NCBI RefSeq assembly: GCF_003149535.1
Contig: NZ_QGDB01000004.1
Coordinates: forward strand, 126,501-190,500
From: Falsochrobactrum shanghaiense
GTDB taxonomy: Bacteria; Pseudomonadota; Alphaproteobacteria; Rhizobiales; Rhizobiaceae
Direction of reading: 5' to 3'
DNA: 64,000 bases
Shown here piece by piece: positions 63,427 to 64,000 of this stretch; the stretch's first letter is position 1, and each line of letters begins with the position of its first letter. The notes beneath the pieces were generated by a model. The model had not been told where the DNA came from. It searched no databases and worked only from the letters and a program-made list of their open reading frames with translations. The position numbers and the translations under genes were made by a program.

Positions 63427-64000
63427 TCAGAACCGTGGAATATCCGGGAAGGCCAGTTCACCGCGATGCACATGCATGCGGCCAAGCTCGGCGCAGCGGC
63501 GCAATTGTGGAAACACCTTGCCGGGATTGAGCAGATGTTTGGCGTCGAAAGCGCATTTGACGCGCATCTGCTGATCGAGATCGATCTCATTGAACATTTC
63601 CGGCATCAGGTCGCGCTTTTCGATGCCCACCCCATGCTCGCCGGTCAGAACACCGCCCACCTTGACGCAGAGACGCAGAATATCCGCTCCGAAATCTTCC
63701 GCCGCACGCAGCTGGCCGGGAATATTTGCGTCATACAGAATGAGCGGATGCAGATTGCCGTCGCCTGCATGAAAGACATTTGCCACGCGCAATCCGTATT
63801 TTTCCGAAAGATCGCGCATCCCCGCAAGAACATGCGGCAATTCCTTTCGCGGTATGGTTCCATCCATGCAGAGATAATCCGGCGAAATACGCCCCACCGC
63901 CGGAAAAGCCGCCTTGCGTCCGGCCCAGAACGCCAGGCGCTCTTCTTCCGATTGCGAAAGCGTGCAGGTGGTCGAGCCATTCTTAAGCGCGATGGCTTCT
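63427..64000 (-). CDS. glcD: Glycolate oxidase FAD subunit GlcD, C-terminal part
   Basis: The frame runs off the right edge, so the N-terminal FAD domain is outside. Seen are ERLAFWAGRKAAFPAVGR, SPDYLCMDGTIPRKELPHVL, VFHAGDGNLHPLI, GEHGVGIEKRDL and the terminal FDAKHLLNPGKVFP, all GlcD/LldD-type flavin oxidase cap features. First gene of the glcDEF operon. Confidence 0.95.
   Translation of the reverse strand, partial: EAIALKNGSTTCTLSQSEEERLAFWAGRKAAFPAVGRISPDYLCMDGTIPRKELPHVLAGMRDLSEKYGLRVANVFHAGDGNLHPLILYDANIPGQLRAAEDFGADILRLCVKVGGVLTGEHGVGIEKRDLMPEMFNEIDLDQQMRVKCAFDAKHLLNPGKVFPQLRRCAELGRMHVHRGELAFPDIPRF

Overview
The window looks like the second chromosome of a Brucella species in the broad sense (Brucella/Ochrobactrum, Alphaproteobacteria). 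The host part is GC-rich and carries blocks known from that replicon: nosRZDFYLX, lpxK-waaA, ileS, ribF, groES-groEL with a CIRCE operator, fumC, hisS-hisZ-hisG and glcDEF. The assignment is from remembered gene content and order, not from a search.

Bases 1 to about 13571 are the right part of an integrated temperate-phage-like element. It ends in a 47-base copy of the 3' end of tRNA-Val(GAC), just after a tyrosine integrase; the intact tRNA should lie left of the window. Two near-identical early promoters (TTGACG-N17-CATACT), each overlapped by the same palindromic operator, face away from each other at 1903-1931 (leftward) and 5446-5474 (rightward). The leftward unit holds a small HTH protein, a 41-residue basic protein and a GapR-type DNA-binding protein. 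The rightward unit runs from 5504 to the integrase as about twenty small, mostly overlapping genes: Gp157-like, Rad52-like, HNH endonuclease, Lar-like zinc ribbon, excisionase and integrase, plus many unknowns.

Between the two promoters lies an immunity region: an S24-type repressor, a convergent two-gene operon behind a sequence matching the alphaproteobacterial LexA box, a lone AAA+ ATPase with its own palindrome-overlapped promoter and tandem terminators, and a 30-residue membrane peptide. This layout recalls lambda cI-rex, so the ATPase is the best candidate here for an undescribed exclusion or defence function (inference). No structural or lysis gene is recognised in the window.

From 13.6 to 18.8 kb come small exported or membrane proteins, an orphan haem-type substrate-binding protein, and a Ldh-family reductase facing a DapA-family enzyme and a GntR regulator. 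The last two have TTGTCGACAA palindromes upstream, consistent with hydroxyproline-type catabolism. From 18.8 to 30.3 kb on the minus strand is the complete nitrous oxide reductase cluster and a companion operon (NnrS-like membrane protein, double DUF2249, DUF59). From 30.5 to 43.6 kb are lipid A/LPS genes (lpxK, waaA), a DUF374 acyltransferase, a CysQ-type phosphatase, pmbA, a patatin, an M16 peptidase pair, rsmD, a pseudouridine synthase, tadA and a lipoprotein.

From 43.8 to 64 kb are ileS, ribF, a HAD phosphatase, groESL, fumC, a DoxX protein, hisG-hisZ-hisS, a LysE exporter, tag, an L,D-transpeptidase, an aldo/keto reductase and glcF-glcE-glcD (glcD cut by the window edge).
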